From contig NZ_VLKW01000018.1 in assembly GCF_007830495.1 (NCBI RefSeq), positions 1 through 61,825 on the forward strand: DNA of 61,825 bases. The letters run 5' to 3'. Numbering within the stretch: position 1 is the first letter of the stretch; each line of letters starts with the position of its first letter. The translations under genes and the position numbers were made by a program. Shown piece by piece: positions 25,014 to 33,528 of the stretch. The stretch comes from Pseudoduganella flava. GTDB taxonomy: Bacteria > Pseudomonadota > Gammaproteobacteria > Burkholderiales > Burkholderiaceae_D. Under the pieces are notes generated by a model, which was not told the origin of the DNA, did not search any database, and worked only from the letters and a program-made list of their open reading frames with translations.

Positions 25014-26390
25014 ATGCAAAGCACACCCACCGCGGCGCTGTACGGACTGATCGGCAATACCCCGCTGGTCGAAGTCACCCGCCTCGATACCGGCCCGTGC
25101 CGGCTGTTCCTGAAGCTCGAGTCGCAAAACCCGGGCGGGTCCATCAAGGACCGCATCGCGCTGTCGATGATCGAAGCCGCCGAGCGCGACGGCCGCCTGC
25201 AGCCCGGCGGCACCATCATCGAAGCCACCGCCGGCAATACCGGTCTGGGCCTGGCCCTTGTCGGCCGCATCAAGGGCTATCGGGTAATCCTCGTCGTGCC
25301 GGACAAGATGTCCACCGAAAAAGTGCTGCACCTGAAGGCGCTCGGCGCCGAAGTGCGCACCACCCGTTCCGACGTCGGCAAGGGCCACCCGGAGTACTAC
25401 CAGGACTACGCCGCGCGCATCGCGGCCGACACCCCCGGCGCGTTCTACGCGGACCAGTTCAACAACCCCGCCAATCCGCTGGCACACGAGACGACCACCG
25501 GCCCGGAACTGTGGGAACAGTCCGGCCACGCGCTCGATGCGATCGTCGTCGGCGTCGGCTCGTCCGGCACCCTGGCCGGCCTGTCGCGCTACTTCGCGAA
25601 GGCCAATCCGGAGCTGGAATTCGTGCTGGCAGACCCGAAAGGCTCGATCCTCGCCGAGTACGTGGAGACGGGCAACGTGCCCGCCACCAGCGGCTCGTGG
25701 GCCGTGGAAGGCATCGGCGAAGACTTCATCCCGTCGATCTCGGACTTCTCGCGCGTGAAACACGCGTACACGATCACGGACCAGGAAAGCTTCGACAGCG
25801 CCCGCGAGCTGGTGCGCGCCGAAGGCATCCTGGGCGGCTCGTCGACCGGCACGCTGCTGGCCGCCGCGCTGAAATACTGCCGCGCGCAGACGGAGCCGAA
25901 GCGCGTGGCCACGTTCGTCTGCGATACCGGCACGCGCTACCTGTCGAAGATGTACAACGACGGCTGGATGTTCGACCAGGGCCTGATGCCGCGTCCGCAC
26001 ACGGGCGACCTGCGCGACCTGATCGGCCGGCGCTACGATGCCGGCGAAGTGGTCAGCGTCTCCCCCACCGATACGCTGCTGATCGCGTTCAACCGGATGC
26101 GCGCGGCCGACCTGGCGCAGCTGCCCGTCATCGAGAACGGCAAGCTGGTCGGCATCATCGACGAATCGGACCTGCTGCTCAAGGTCGGCAACCGCGCCGC
26201 CGAATTCTCCAGCGCCGTCGGCGGGACGATGACGTCGCGGCTGGAAACGCTGCAGCCGGGCGACAGCGTGCAGGCGCTGCGCAGCATCCTGGATCGCGGC
26301 CTGACCGCCGTCGTCGCCGACAACGGCCGCTTCCACGGCCTGATCACCCGCTACGACCTTCTCAACCATTTGCGCAGGACGCTATCTTGA
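25014..26390 (+). CDS. Cystathionine beta-synthase (PLP fold with CBS domain pair)
   Basis: A 458-residue fold-type II PLP enzyme. PLP-lysine Lys45 is in PGGSIKDRIALSM, the substrate loop is TAGNTG (about residues 72-77), and the phosphate loop is VGSSGTLAG. Residues of about 335 to 458 hold two CBS motifs (VVSVSPTDTLLIAFNRM and SRLETLQPGDSVQALRSIL), as in eukaryote-type cystathionine beta-synthases. It would condense homocysteine with serine (or O-acetylserine) to cystathionine; a cysteine synthase with CBS tail is the alternative. AAGGAG lies 6 bases before the ATG. The downstream cystathionine gamma-lyase overlaps it, completing reverse transsulfuration, which supports the synthase role. 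Confidence 0.9.
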   Translation: MQSTPTAALYGLIGNTPLVEVTRLDTGPCRLFLKLESQNPGGSIKDRIALSMIEAAERDGRLQPGGTIIEATAGNTGLGLALVGRIKGYRVILVVPDKMSTEKVLHLKALGAEVRTTRSDVGKGHPEYYQDYAARIAADTPGAFYADQFNNPANPLAHETTTGPELWEQSGHALDAIVVGVGSSGTLAGLSRYFAKANPELEFVLADPKGSILAEYVETGNVPATSGSWAVEGIGEDFIPSISDFSRVKHAYTITDQESFDSARELVRAEGILGGSSTGTLLAAALKYCRAQTEPKRVATFVCDTGTRYLSKMYNDGWMFDQGLMPRPHTGDLRDLIGRRYDAGEVVSVSPTDTLLIAFNRMRAADLAQLPVIENGKLVGIIDESDLLLKVGNRAAEFSSAVGGTMTSRLETLQPGDSVQALRSILDRGLTAVVADNGRFHGLITRYDLLNHLRRTLS

Positions 26391-27568
26391 GCCAATCACA
26401 CGACAAGCACCAGCAGCTGGCCACGCGCGTGATCCACGCCGGCCAATCCCCCGATCCGTCGACCGGCGCGATCATGCCGCCGATCTACGCCACGTCGACG
26501 TTCGTGCAGCAAAGCCCGGGCGTGCACAAGGGCCTCGACTACGGCCGCTCGCACAACCCGACGCGCTGGGCTTTCGAGCGCTGCGTGGCCGACCTGGAAG
26601 GCGGCGCGCAAGGCTACGCGTTTGCGTCCGGCCTGGCGGCCATCTCGACGGTGCTGGAGCTGCTCGACGCCGGCTCGCACATCGTCGCCGGCGACGACAT
26701 GTACGGCGGCAGCTTCCGCCTGTTCGAGCGGGTGCGCCGGCGCAGCGCCGGCCACGAGTTCACGTACGCCGACCTGACCAACCCGGAAAACCTGCTCGCC
26801 GTGCTGCGGCCGGAAACGAAAATGGTGTGGGTCGAGACGCCGACGAACCCTATGCTGAAACTGGCCGACCTGGCCGCGATCGCGAAGATCTGCCGCCAGC
26901 GCGGCATCATCGCCGTGGCGGACAACACGTTCGCCAGCCCGATCGTGCAGCGCCCGCTGGAGCACGGCTTCGACATCGTCGTGCACTCGGCCACCAAATA
27001 CCTGAACGGCCACTCGGACATCATCGGCGGCATCGCCGTCGTCGCCGGCGAGGAGCGGCAGGCCGCCTGGCGCGAGCAGCTGGGCTTCCTGCAGAATTCC
27101 GTCGGCGCGATCCTGGGCCCGTTCGACAGCTTCCTCGCGCTGCGCGGCGTGAAGACGCTGGCGATCCGCCTCGAGCGGCACTGCGCGAGCGCGCTGGAGC
27201 TGGCGCAATGGCTCGAACGCGAGCCGAAGGTGCGCAAGGTGTTCTATCCGGGCCTGGCGGCGCACCCGCAGCACGCGCTGGCGCGGCGCCAGATGAACGG
27301 CTTCGGCGGCATCATCTCGCTCGACCTGGCCACCGACCTGGCCGGCGCGCGGCGCTTCCTGGAGCGCTGCGAAGTGTTCGCGCTGGCCGAAAGCCTGGGC
27401 GGCGTCGAGAGCCTGATCGAGCACCCGGCCCTGATGACGCATGCGTCGATCCCGGCCGCACAGCGCGCGCAACTGGGCATCGGCGACGGCCTGGTGCGCC
27501 TGTCGGTGGGCATCGAGCACATCGACGACCTGCGCCGCGACCTGGCCAACGCGCTGGCGGCGATCTAG
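26387..27568 (+). CDS. Cystathionine gamma-lyase / Cys-Met metabolism PLP enzyme
   Basis: A 393-residue fold-type I PLP enzyme of the Cys/Met metabolism family. The PLP lysine is Lys204 in VVHSATKYLNGHSD. Other signatures are YGRSHNPTR, FASGLAAIS and the C-terminal SLGGVESLIEHPALMTH. It would cleave cystathionine to cysteine, 2-oxobutyrate and ammonia; cystathionine beta-lyase or gamma-synthase activity is an alternative. The start is a TTG that shares bases with the TGA stop of the beta-synthase (TTGA at 26387-26390) and has AGGA 7 bases upstream, so the pair is translationally coupled. No other start fits before LATRVIHAGQSPD, the conserved N-terminal segment. Confidence 0.9.
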   Translation: MSQSHDKHQQLATRVIHAGQSPDPSTGAIMPPIYATSTFVQQSPGVHKGLDYGRSHNPTRWAFERCVADLEGGAQGYAFASGLAAISTVLELLDAGSHIVAGDDMYGGSFRLFERVRRRSAGHEFTYADLTNPENLLAVLRPETKMVWVETPTNPMLKLADLAAIAKICRQRGIIAVADNTFASPIVQRPLEHGFDIVVHSATKYLNGHSDIIGGIAVVAGEERQAAWREQLGFLQNSVGAILGPFDSFLALRGVKTLAIRLERHCASALELAQWLEREPKVRKVFYPGLAAHPQHALARRQMNGFGGIISLDLATDLAGARRFLERCEVFALAESLGGVESLIEHPALMTHASIPAAQRAQLGIGDGLVRLSVGIEHIDDLRRDLANALAAI

Positions 27569-27574
27569 CCCGGC

Positions 27575-28993
27575 CTACTCGCCCCGCTTCGGCTCGGCGC
27601 TGCTGAAGACGCGCCGGACGAAGTTCTCCAGCGCGCGGAACACGCCCTCGACGCCGAAGCCGGCGATGAACGACAGCGCCGAACCGGACAGCGCCCACGC
27701 GTCCAGCAGGCCGTGGTCCTCGCCGGGCGCGGCGCCGGACGGGTTGATGAACAGCCCGATGCACGCGCCGATCGTGCCGCCCAGCGCCAGCTGCAGCAGG
27801 GCCAGCGTGGAGTCGCGCGGCGACAGCAGGCTTTCGCGCATCCGCTCCCACAGGCGCCGCACCACGGCCGCGCCGGCACCCAGCACGCCGTAGGCCAGCG
27901 GCAGGAACGACGTGCCGACCACCAGCGTGACGATGCGCGCCATCTCCTCGGTGCCGCGGCGGCGCACGTTCGCGTCTTCCGGCTCCTGCCGGTTCGGGTG
28001 CAGCGGCTGGTAGAACAGGCCGTAGAACGTGCGCCACGGCGCCAGCCACTCGCGCAGGTTCATCCGCACGGCACGGCGTTCCTCGCGCAGCGCATCGGCG
28101 CGGGCGCACATCTGGTACTCCTCGGTGGTGCGATAGCGCGGCAGCCTGTCGGGGCCGCGCAGCGAGCAGAAACGCACCGGTTCCGGGTCGCGCGCCATCC
28201 TGCCTGTCGCGTCCCCGGCCATCAGGCGGGCGCGCTCGTCGGCCGTGTATTTCAGCTCGGCCGTGGAAATCTCCGTCTGCAGCGTGGCCGTGCGGGTGCG
28301 CACCGCGTCCAGGTGCGCCAGGATCACGTTGCCGGCTGCGACATGCCACGACAGCGCTCACGTCAACGCCAGCGACGACAGCAGGAACAGCACGAGCCAC
28401 AGCATGCGGCGGTTGAACTTGATGGCCACGCCGATCAGGCCGGGATAGGCATAGCGCGCCAGCGTGACGCGCGTGGGCTTGTCCCACATCGCACTGCCAT
28501 GGCCGCGCTGCCCGGGCGGCGGGTCGGCCGGCGAGTCGCTGCGGAACAGGTCGCGCAGCACGCGGCGCAGCGCGTTCATCTTCTTGCGGCGGTCTTCCTC
28601 GCCGACGACGAGGATCGTGAACGCGACCGTCATGCCGGTGGCCGGGCGGGCGATCGCATTCAACGTGTCCTTGGCGCGCATCAGCGCGACGGCCTGGGCC
28701 AGCCGGACATCCGGCTCGTGCGACGGCGCGAGGCCGATTTCGCAGATCGTGTGGATGATCTGCGCGGGGTCGGTGCCGGCGTCGTGATGCGCGTCCCGCA
28801 ATTCCTTGTCCCAGCGCCCGGAGATGTGGTCCAGCAGCAGGAACACCTCGTACAACTCGCGCACGAAGATGAATTCCTCGATCCGGAGGATTTCGCCCCG
28901 GCCGGGATCGCCGTCGATCGGGCCGCTTATCGGTCCCGTAGTCGGTCCCGTTGCCGGTCCCCGCGTCGGTCCCCCTTCGTCGCTCTCGGGCAT
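27575..28993 (-). pseudogene. Membrane protein gene broken by one in-frame UGA
   Basis: One open frame of 473 codons runs from the ATG at 28993 (GGGAGGAAG just upstream) to 27575, interrupted only by TGA at 28358-28360. The first part (211 residues) has a Gly-Pro-rich leader (GPTRGPATGPTTGPISG), a helical soluble domain, and ends inside a membrane helix (LWLVLFLLSSLALT). Reading continues in the same frame as ALSWHVAAGNVILAHLD, completing the helix. The second part has a soluble segment and two more membrane stretches (TLVVGTSFLPLAYGVLGAGAA; SGSALSFIAGFGVEGVF). A single TGG-to-TGA change would explain the break. A GTG restart at 28327 lacks a ribosome-binding site. Family not recognised; sequencing error or recoding remain possible. 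Confidence 0.7.
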
Positions 28994-29091
28994 GGCTTCC
29001 TCCCACCTGCTGGTGAAACCATTCTACGCCCGCGCCGGTCCATGCGAGCCGGTCAGCCAATCAGGCCAGTTCGGTTAGCGCAAACCCCACG

Positions 29092-31299
29092 CTACTGGCC
29101 GGGGTGGTATTCCCGTTCCAGGTGCTTGCGCACGTCGTCCTGGTAGAACAGCACGTCCTTGAACTCGCCGCGCGCATACATCGCGGCCTGGTCGGCGAAG
29201 TGCGGCGAGGCGGGATCGCCGCTCTGGCCGCCGGCGAGGATGCTCTTCGCACGGATGCGCGGCCCGAACTCGACGGCCGCGACGAAGCTGTTGCCCCGCT
29301 CGCCGTAGATGCGCTTCGTCGTCTGCGGCGACGTCATGCCGAACGCCGCCAGCGAGCCCCAGTTGCCGGATGCATACGGCACGGGAATGCTTGGCTTGGC
29401 GTCGTCGAACGGCTGGACAATATCGCCCGTCACGCGCTGGAAGCGGTTGATCTCACCCCACGGCGTGCGCCACGTGCCGAAGGCTTCCTGCAGCTTTGCC
29501 GACGCGCGCGCCAGCGCATCGAGCCGCTGCTCCGGCGTCAGTTTCGTCTCGACGTATTGCAGTACCGGCACGCCCTGCTCTTTCGCGGCCGGGCCGTGGG
29601 TCTTCGCCAGGTCCTGCAGCCAGTAGATGCCGACCGACGTCGGCACCGAATCGAGCGCATAGCGCATGTCCCAGCCGCGCAGCGCCGCCACCTGCTCGGC
29701 CAGCCGCGCCTTCGCGGGCGCGGCGGCCGGCAGCGCGTCGTAGGCCTGGAACAGCTGCGGCAGCAGCGGCTCGAACGCCGTCAACCGGCTGTCGTAGGCG
29801 GCGGCGATCAGTGACTCGAGCGTGAAGTCCTTGCGGTTTTCCAGCACGCGCACGGCGTGGATGCCGCGCGCATTCTCCGGGTTCATCGACATATAGGCCG
29901 GATAATCCTGCCGGCGCGGGCTGTATGCGCCGGCCGCCGAATACGGCCAGTTGTTCGTGTTCTGGATCCAGCCGTTCTTCGGGTTGAACAGGTGGATCGT
30001 GTCCTGCACCGCGTGCAGGCCCTTCCAGTCGGTGGTCGGGTCGCTGCCGTCGACGGGCTTCGTGTAATCGAAGCGCGGGTCGCGCTTCGGAATGAAGTTG
30101 CCGTGCCAGTAGGCGATGTTGCCGTCGGCATCCGCGTACACGGTATTGTTCGACGAATTGGTGCGCAGCTCCATCGCCTTCCAGAACGCCTTGTAGTCGC
30201 GCGCCTTGGTGCGCAGGAACGATTGCTGGATGGCTTTCAACGGATCGTTCATCAACGCCACCGACACCCACTTGTCGCCTTCGCGCCGCACTACCGGGCC
30301 GTGGTGCGTGAAGTAGGCGGTGACCTTCTTCTCCGCCATCCCGCCCGGCAACTTGTACGGCAATGTGATCTCGACGGTCTTCATCGGCCGCAGCGCCTTG
30401 CCGTAGCGGTAGAAGAACTTGCCGTCCTTCTCGACGACGGTTTCCAGGAACTCGTCGATCACGTCGCCGCCGCCGGACGTGTGCATCCACCCGAGCCGGT
30501 CGTTGAAGCCCTGGTAGACGAAGAACTGGCCCCACGTCACGGCGCCGTACGCGTTCAGGCCTTCTTCGCTGTTCACGTGGATCTCCGGCCGGAAGTAGAA
30601 CGACGTGTGCGGATTGATCATCAACAGCGCATGGCCGGTCCGGCTGATGGCCGGCGCGATCGCGAAGCCGTTCGAGCCGCCCGGTTCCTTGTCTAAATCA
30701 TTGCGCGGCACGCTCGCGGCTTGCGCCAGCTGCGGGATGTCCTGGTAAAAGCGCTTTAGGGCCGGCACGTCGACTTCCTCAATGTCGCCGCCGATGCTCC
30801 CTTCGGAGAACGACAGCGCCATCCACGGCTCGAAGCGGCTTAAGAGCTGCGGCTTGACCTGCGGGTGCGTATGCAGGTACCAGTTCAAGCCATCGGACCA
30901 CGCATTCATCAGCTTCTTCAGCCATGCCGGGCTGGCCTTGTATTGCGCCTTCAGCTCGTCGGGGCGAATGAAGAGCTTCATCCGCAGGTCGTCGTATAAG
31001 GCCTTTTCGCCGTCCACTTCCGCCATGCGCCCCAGCGCGGTGATGAAATTACGCTCCACGCGCTTGAAGTCGTCCTCCGCCTGCGCATACAGCATGCCGA
31101 ACACGGCATCCGCATCCGTCTTGCCGTACACGTGGGGGATGCCCCACTTGTCGCGCAGGATCGTCACCCGCTGCGCCTGGGCCTTCAGGCGCAGCACCTC
31201 GGCCGGCGCCAGCCGCGTGCCGGCCTCCTCGGCGGGAGCCGCTTGCGCGGCAACGGGGATCAGGCACGCCAGTGCGAGCGCGTTGGAGGTTCTCGGCAT
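29092..31299 (-). CDS. Exported penicillin acylase-family amidohydrolase (Ntn hydrolase)
   Basis: A 735-residue precursor of the penicillin/aculeacin/AHL acylase family. After a signal peptide (SNALALACLIPVAAQAAPA) the alpha-chain runs to about residue 208. Self-cleavage before Ser209 in PGGSNGFAIAP would expose the catalytic N-terminal serine of the beta-chain. Family landmarks include LRDKWGIPHVYG near the start, the GWMHTSGGGDVIDEF segment, THHGPVVRR and NSSNNTVYADADGNIAYWHGN. It acts in the periplasm on an amide of an acyl or aromatic acid. Quorum-sensing lactone acylase activity is a frequent role in this family but is not demonstrated here. It lies 22 bases downstream of the ParB-like gene. 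Confidence 0.9.
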   Translation of the reverse strand: MPRTSNALALACLIPVAAQAAPAEEAGTRLAPAEVLRLKAQAQRVTILRDKWGIPHVYGKTDADAVFGMLYAQAEDDFKRVERNFITALGRMAEVDGEKALYDDLRMKLFIRPDELKAQYKASPAWLKKLMNAWSDGLNWYLHTHPQVKPQLLSRFEPWMALSFSEGSIGGDIEEVDVPALKRFYQDIPQLAQAASVPRNDLDKEPGGSNGFAIAPAISRTGHALLMINPHTSFYFRPEIHVNSEEGLNAYGAVTWGQFFVYQGFNDRLGWMHTSGGGDVIDEFLETVVEKDGKFFYRYGKALRPMKTVEITLPYKLPGGMAEKKVTAYFTHHGPVVRREGDKWVSVALMNDPLKAIQQSFLRTKARDYKAFWKAMELRTNSSNNTVYADADGNIAYWHGNFIPKRDPRFDYTKPVDGSDPTTDWKGLHAVQDTIHLFNPKNGWIQNTNNWPYSAAGAYSPRRQDYPAYMSMNPENARGIHAVRVLENRKDFTLESLIAAAYDSRLTAFEPLLPQLFQAYDALPAAAPAKARLAEQVAALRGWDMRYALDSVPTSVGIYWLQDLAKTHGPAAKEQGVPVLQYVETKLTPEQRLDALARASAKLQEAFGTWRTPWGEINRFQRVTGDIVQPFDDAKPSIPVPYASGNWGSLAAFGMTSPQTTKRIYGERGNSFVAAVEFGPRIRAKSILAGGQSGDPASPHFADQAAMYARGEFKDVLFYQDDVRKHLEREYHPGQ

Positions 31300-31321
31300 A
31301 TCGGTCCTTTACTTGTGGGGG

Positions 31322-32170
31322 TCAGGAGGCATCCACGAGCTGGGCGATGCGTTCGCGCAGCTCGGCATTCTCGGCACGCAGGGCCGCGTTCTTCGCTTTC
31401 AGTTCCGCCACTTCGGCGCGCAGGTGTTCCACTTCCGTCAGCGGCTGGTGCGGCTGCGAAGGGGCTTCACCCCCGTCCTCCCACGGTGCCGGCTTGGCCG
31501 GTTTGGCGGGACGCGCGGCGGCGCGCTGCTCGCGGATTTCCTTGGCGGCCTGCTGCAGGAACTTCTTGCCGCCGGCGACGGCCGTGACCTGGTCTTCCGG
31601 CGCCAGCGACGCGACGGTGGCCGCCGCGTTGATCGAGATGGTGCCGGCACGGACGGCTTCCACCAGCTCCGGCGTCGCCGTCTTCTGGATCTTCTCGATC
31701 TGTGACAGCGTGTTCGACGACAGCCGCGCGGCGCGGGCGATGTCCTCGCGCGACGTGCGCACTTTCGGCGCGACGGGTTCGGCATCCGATTCCGGCGGCG
31801 CGATCGCCGCGTCCTCGGCCTTGATGCGGGCCGCCTCTTCTTCCGCGCGCTTGGCGAGGATGTCCTTGCGGCGCAGCGCCAGCACGCCGCGCTGGAAGTC
31901 CGAGACGCTGCGGCGGCCCAGGTGATTGTCGATCATCCACAGCATCACATCTTCCATGCTCTGGAAGCGCTCGTTCTGGACGACCTTGAACGGAATGCCG
32001 TGCTTCTGGCAGATCGAATAGCGGTTGTGGCCGTCGACAAGCACGTCGCCCCACAGCACGAGCGCATCGCGGCAGCCCTCGGCCAGCAGGCTGCGTTCAA
32101 GCGTTTCATACTCCGCCTCGGTCAGCGGATCGATATAGGCGCGCAGGGAATCGTTGATCTGGATTTGCAT
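31322..32170 (-). CDS. ParB/Srx-fold nuclease-like DNA-binding protein
   Basis: A 282-residue protein with a ParB-type N-terminal fold: LVDGHNRYSICQKHGI (the GHxR-like nucleotide-binding box as DGHNRY) and ALVLWGDVLVDG. A helix-turn-helix-like middle (TSREDIARAARLSSNTLSQIEKI) follows, then an Ala/Pro linker. It ends in a leucine-zipper-like coiled coil (VEHLRAEVAELKAKNAALRAENAELRERIAQL), with hydrophobic residues every seven. It is not the chromosomal partition ParB, as there is no ParA neighbour. A role as a stand-alone plasmid/partition-related regulator is possible. It is the last clear chromosomal gene before the prophage and precedes the acylase in the same direction. Confidence 0.8.
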   Translation of the reverse strand: MQIQINDSLRAYIDPLTEAEYETLERSLLAEGCRDALVLWGDVLVDGHNRYSICQKHGIPFKVVQNERFQSMEDVMLWMIDNHLGRRSVSDFQRGVLALRRKDILAKRAEEEAARIKAEDAAIAPPESDAEPVAPKVRTSREDIARAARLSSNTLSQIEKIQKTATPELVEAVRAGTISINAAATVASLAPEDQVTAVAGGKKFLQQAAKEIREQRAAARPAKPAKPAPWEDGGEAPSQPHQPLTEVEHLRAEVAELKAKNAALRAENAELRERIAQLVDAS

Positions 32171-32514
32171 ACGGTGATTAGTGAAAAAGCAAGCGCCGCG
32201 CCGGGAGGCGGGCCGGTCAGCATGCTACACCAATCGGGGGGTGAGGGACAAAGGGTGAGGCGATGGCCTCGTGGTGCCCCGGGCCGGAATCCGTGCTCCT
32301 TTGTAATCAAAGACTTGCGAAGCGCATTCGTAACTTATTCGGAGAGCGAAAAACTTTTCGTGAATCTACCTCATGGCCGCGTAGTGTCCCAGCATGGTGC
32401 GGCACCGAGATGATAGCAGACCGGGCGCGCAGTTGGCGGCCCAAGGTTCGCCACCATGCCGGCGATCAAAGGACGCTGGCCCCTGCCGTGGCAAGATGCC
32501 GCCCGGGAGGAAAA
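32171..32514. other. Gene-poor junction between chromosome and prophage
   Basis: This 344-base stretch has no credible gene; the readings through it have no ribosome-binding site and unlikely composition. It is more AT-rich in the middle (32290-32360) than the flanks and probably holds the ParB-like gene's upstream region. The left prophage attachment site may lie here or just right of it, but no core can be named without the right end. Confidence 0.4.
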
Positions 32515-32700
32515 ATGCACACCACCAACGACCGCCAGAACACCCACATGCGCGACACGATCGACACCATCATCCGCCAGCTCGACGACGTCGGGCGGCA
32601 CTACGCAGCAAACGAAATGCTCGCTTGGGGCGTGCCGCTGCCTGTCATCGCTAGGGTACTGTATGAGCCCGACAGGCGCCGGCAAGTCAGTCCTTCTTGA
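32515..32700 (+). CDS. Small hypothetical protein at the prophage junction
   Basis: A 61-residue plus-strand protein (MHTTNDRQNTHMRDTIDTII...) with a good ribosome-binding site, GGGAGG, 5 bases before the ATG. It is soluble, helical and charged, with RQLDDVGRHYAANEMLAWGVP in the middle. No family is recognised. It overlaps the last 14 bases of the convergent prophage gene at 32687-32944. It could be the last chromosomal gene or the first prophage gene; the prophage left end should lie near it. Confidence 0.6.
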   Translation: MHTTNDRQNTHMRDTIDTIIRQLDDVGRHYAANEMLAWGVPLPVIARVLYEPDRRRQVSPS

Positions 32701-32944
32701 GCGCCGGCAGCCGCTTCGCCCGCTCTTCCTGCACGCACGCGCAGTCGTCGAGCTCCTTCCGCAGGACGCCACCCAGGAATCCGGACGGGCTCTCAAGGTA
32801 CTGGTCCGCCCGGTTGACCACTGCACGCAGCCGGGCGATCTCCCACAGCAACGCCGAGATGTCGCCGGCTTCGGGCGCGTGCCGGCGCTCGGCGATCTCG
32901 TGAAGCTGCTGCTTCGTCAGCGACGGACGTTTGAAGTTGCTCAT
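32687..32944 (-). CDS. Small prophage protein behind a LexA box
   Basis: An 85-residue protein (MSNFKRPSLTKQQLHEIAERR...) with a helical LWEIARLRAVVNRADQYLE segment and two cysteines (DDCACVQ). Its family is not recognised, although small proteins with this ARLRxxVxRADQ pattern are common at the ends of phage lysis cassettes. It starts 36 bases after the Rz stop and is the last gene of the late operon. A near-consensus LexA operator lies 16-31 bases upstream of its ATG, so it can be expressed from its own DNA-damage promoter. It overlaps the convergent small gene at 32515-32700 by 14 bases. Confidence 0.65.
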   Translation of the reverse strand: MSNFKRPSLTKQQLHEIAERRHAPEAGDISALLWEIARLRAVVNRADQYLESPSGFLGGVLRKELDDCACVQEERAKRLPALKKD

Positions 32945-32959
32945 GGGTGCGGCGGAATA

Positions 32960-32975
32960 CTGTACAAACGTACAG
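32960..32975 (-). promoter_or_regulatory. LexA (SOS) box
   Basis: CTGT-ACAAACGT-ACAG matches CTGT-N8-ACAG exactly and lies in a longer dyad ACTGTAC-AAAC-GTACAGT (32959-32976). It sits between the Rz stop codon and the start of the 85-residue gene on the minus strand, inside a likely promoter (TACAGTAT on the minus strand). Confidence 0.7.
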
Positions 32976-32979
32976 TATA

Positions 32980-33528
32980 TCAGTCAGTGGGCAGCGGCCC
33001 GACTTCGTAGAACCCATGAGAGCGGATCCAGCCCTGAAGCCCTAGCACCTGTGCTCGCAGGCCTGCTACTTCCCGGTCGGCGCTCTCGGCGAGGTCGCGA
33101 AGGCGCCGCTCAGTTGCCTCTGGTAGCTCGACGGTTTCGACGCCGGGGATTGCATCAGCTCGCCTGGGGCTTGCGGCTTCGCCGGTTGCGGAAGCGGCGC
33201 ACACACGAGCGGGGATTGCGATGCGCAGCCGGTCACGCTCAGCATCAGCGCGATCAGCGGCAATACGTTCATTCGCAGCATAGAGGCTCTCCTTGTACTG
33301 GGCCAGCGTGGCCTTGGTTGATTCGATGTCCGCCGCATGTGCGGCGTCGTTCGCGGCTATGGCGGCGAGCACGGCGCGCTCCTGCGCTTGACTCTGCTCC
33401 AGCTTGTCGCGGTCCCATTCGGCCTGAACGCCGTTCGCGCCGACGTGATAGCCTCCGATACCGACGCCCGCCAGGAGCACCACCAGCACTGCGCCGCACA
33501 CGGCCAGCTTGATCTGCCCCGGCGTCAT
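32980..33528 (-). CDS. i-spanin, Rz-like
   Basis: A 182-residue inner-membrane spanin subunit of the lysis system. An N-terminal signal-anchor helix (IKLAVCGAVLVVLLAGVGIGGYHVG) is followed by a long periplasmic coiled coil (LEQSQAQERAVLAAIAANDAAHAADIESTKATLAQYKESLYAA, recognised by position) that would reach the outer-membrane partner Rz1. Together they fuse the two membranes at the last step of lysis. The ATG at 33528 overlaps the endolysin stop (ATGA). The Rz1 gene is nested within it in another frame, the classic arrangement. It is followed by a LexA-controlled small gene. Confidence 0.85.
   Translation of the reverse strand: MTPGQIKLAVCGAVLVVLLAGVGIGGYHVGANGVQAEWDRDKLEQSQAQERAVLAAIAANDAAHAADIESTKATLAQYKESLYAANERIAADRADAERDRLRIAIPARVCAASATGEAASPRRADAIPGVETVELPEATERRLRDLAESADREVAGLRAQVLGLQGWIRSHGFYEVGPLPTD
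33066..33281 (-). CDS. o-spanin, Rz1-like lipoprotein nested in Rz
   Basis: A 71-residue lipoprotein encoded entirely inside the Rz gene in a different frame. The signal peptide MLRMNVLPLIALMLSVTGC ends in a lipobox (Cys19), followed by a proline-rich mature chain (APLPQPAKPQAPGE), the hallmark of Rz1. AAGGAG lies 8 bases upstream of the ATG at 33281. It would sit in the outer membrane and bind the Rz coiled coil. The nested layout strongly supports both calls. Confidence 0.85.
   Translation of the reverse strand: MLRMNVLPLIALMLSVTGCASQSPLVCAPLPQPAKPQAPGELMQSPASKPSSYQRQLSGAFATSPRAPTGK

Noticed and set aside
28358..28360. Selenocysteine codon in the interrupted membrane protein
   Set aside because: No obvious selenocysteine-insertion hairpin follows, no selenoprotein family is recognised, and the codon lies in a membrane helix; a nonsense change is simpler.
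28920..28993. Short GGTCCCGT-like repeats at the start of the broken membrane protein gene
   Set aside because: They only encode the Gly-Pro-rich leader and are too degenerate to be a CRISPR or regulatory array.
32171..32514. Left attachment site core of the prophage
   Set aside because: Without the right end in the window no direct repeat can be matched, and no tRNA gene lies here to suggest a target.
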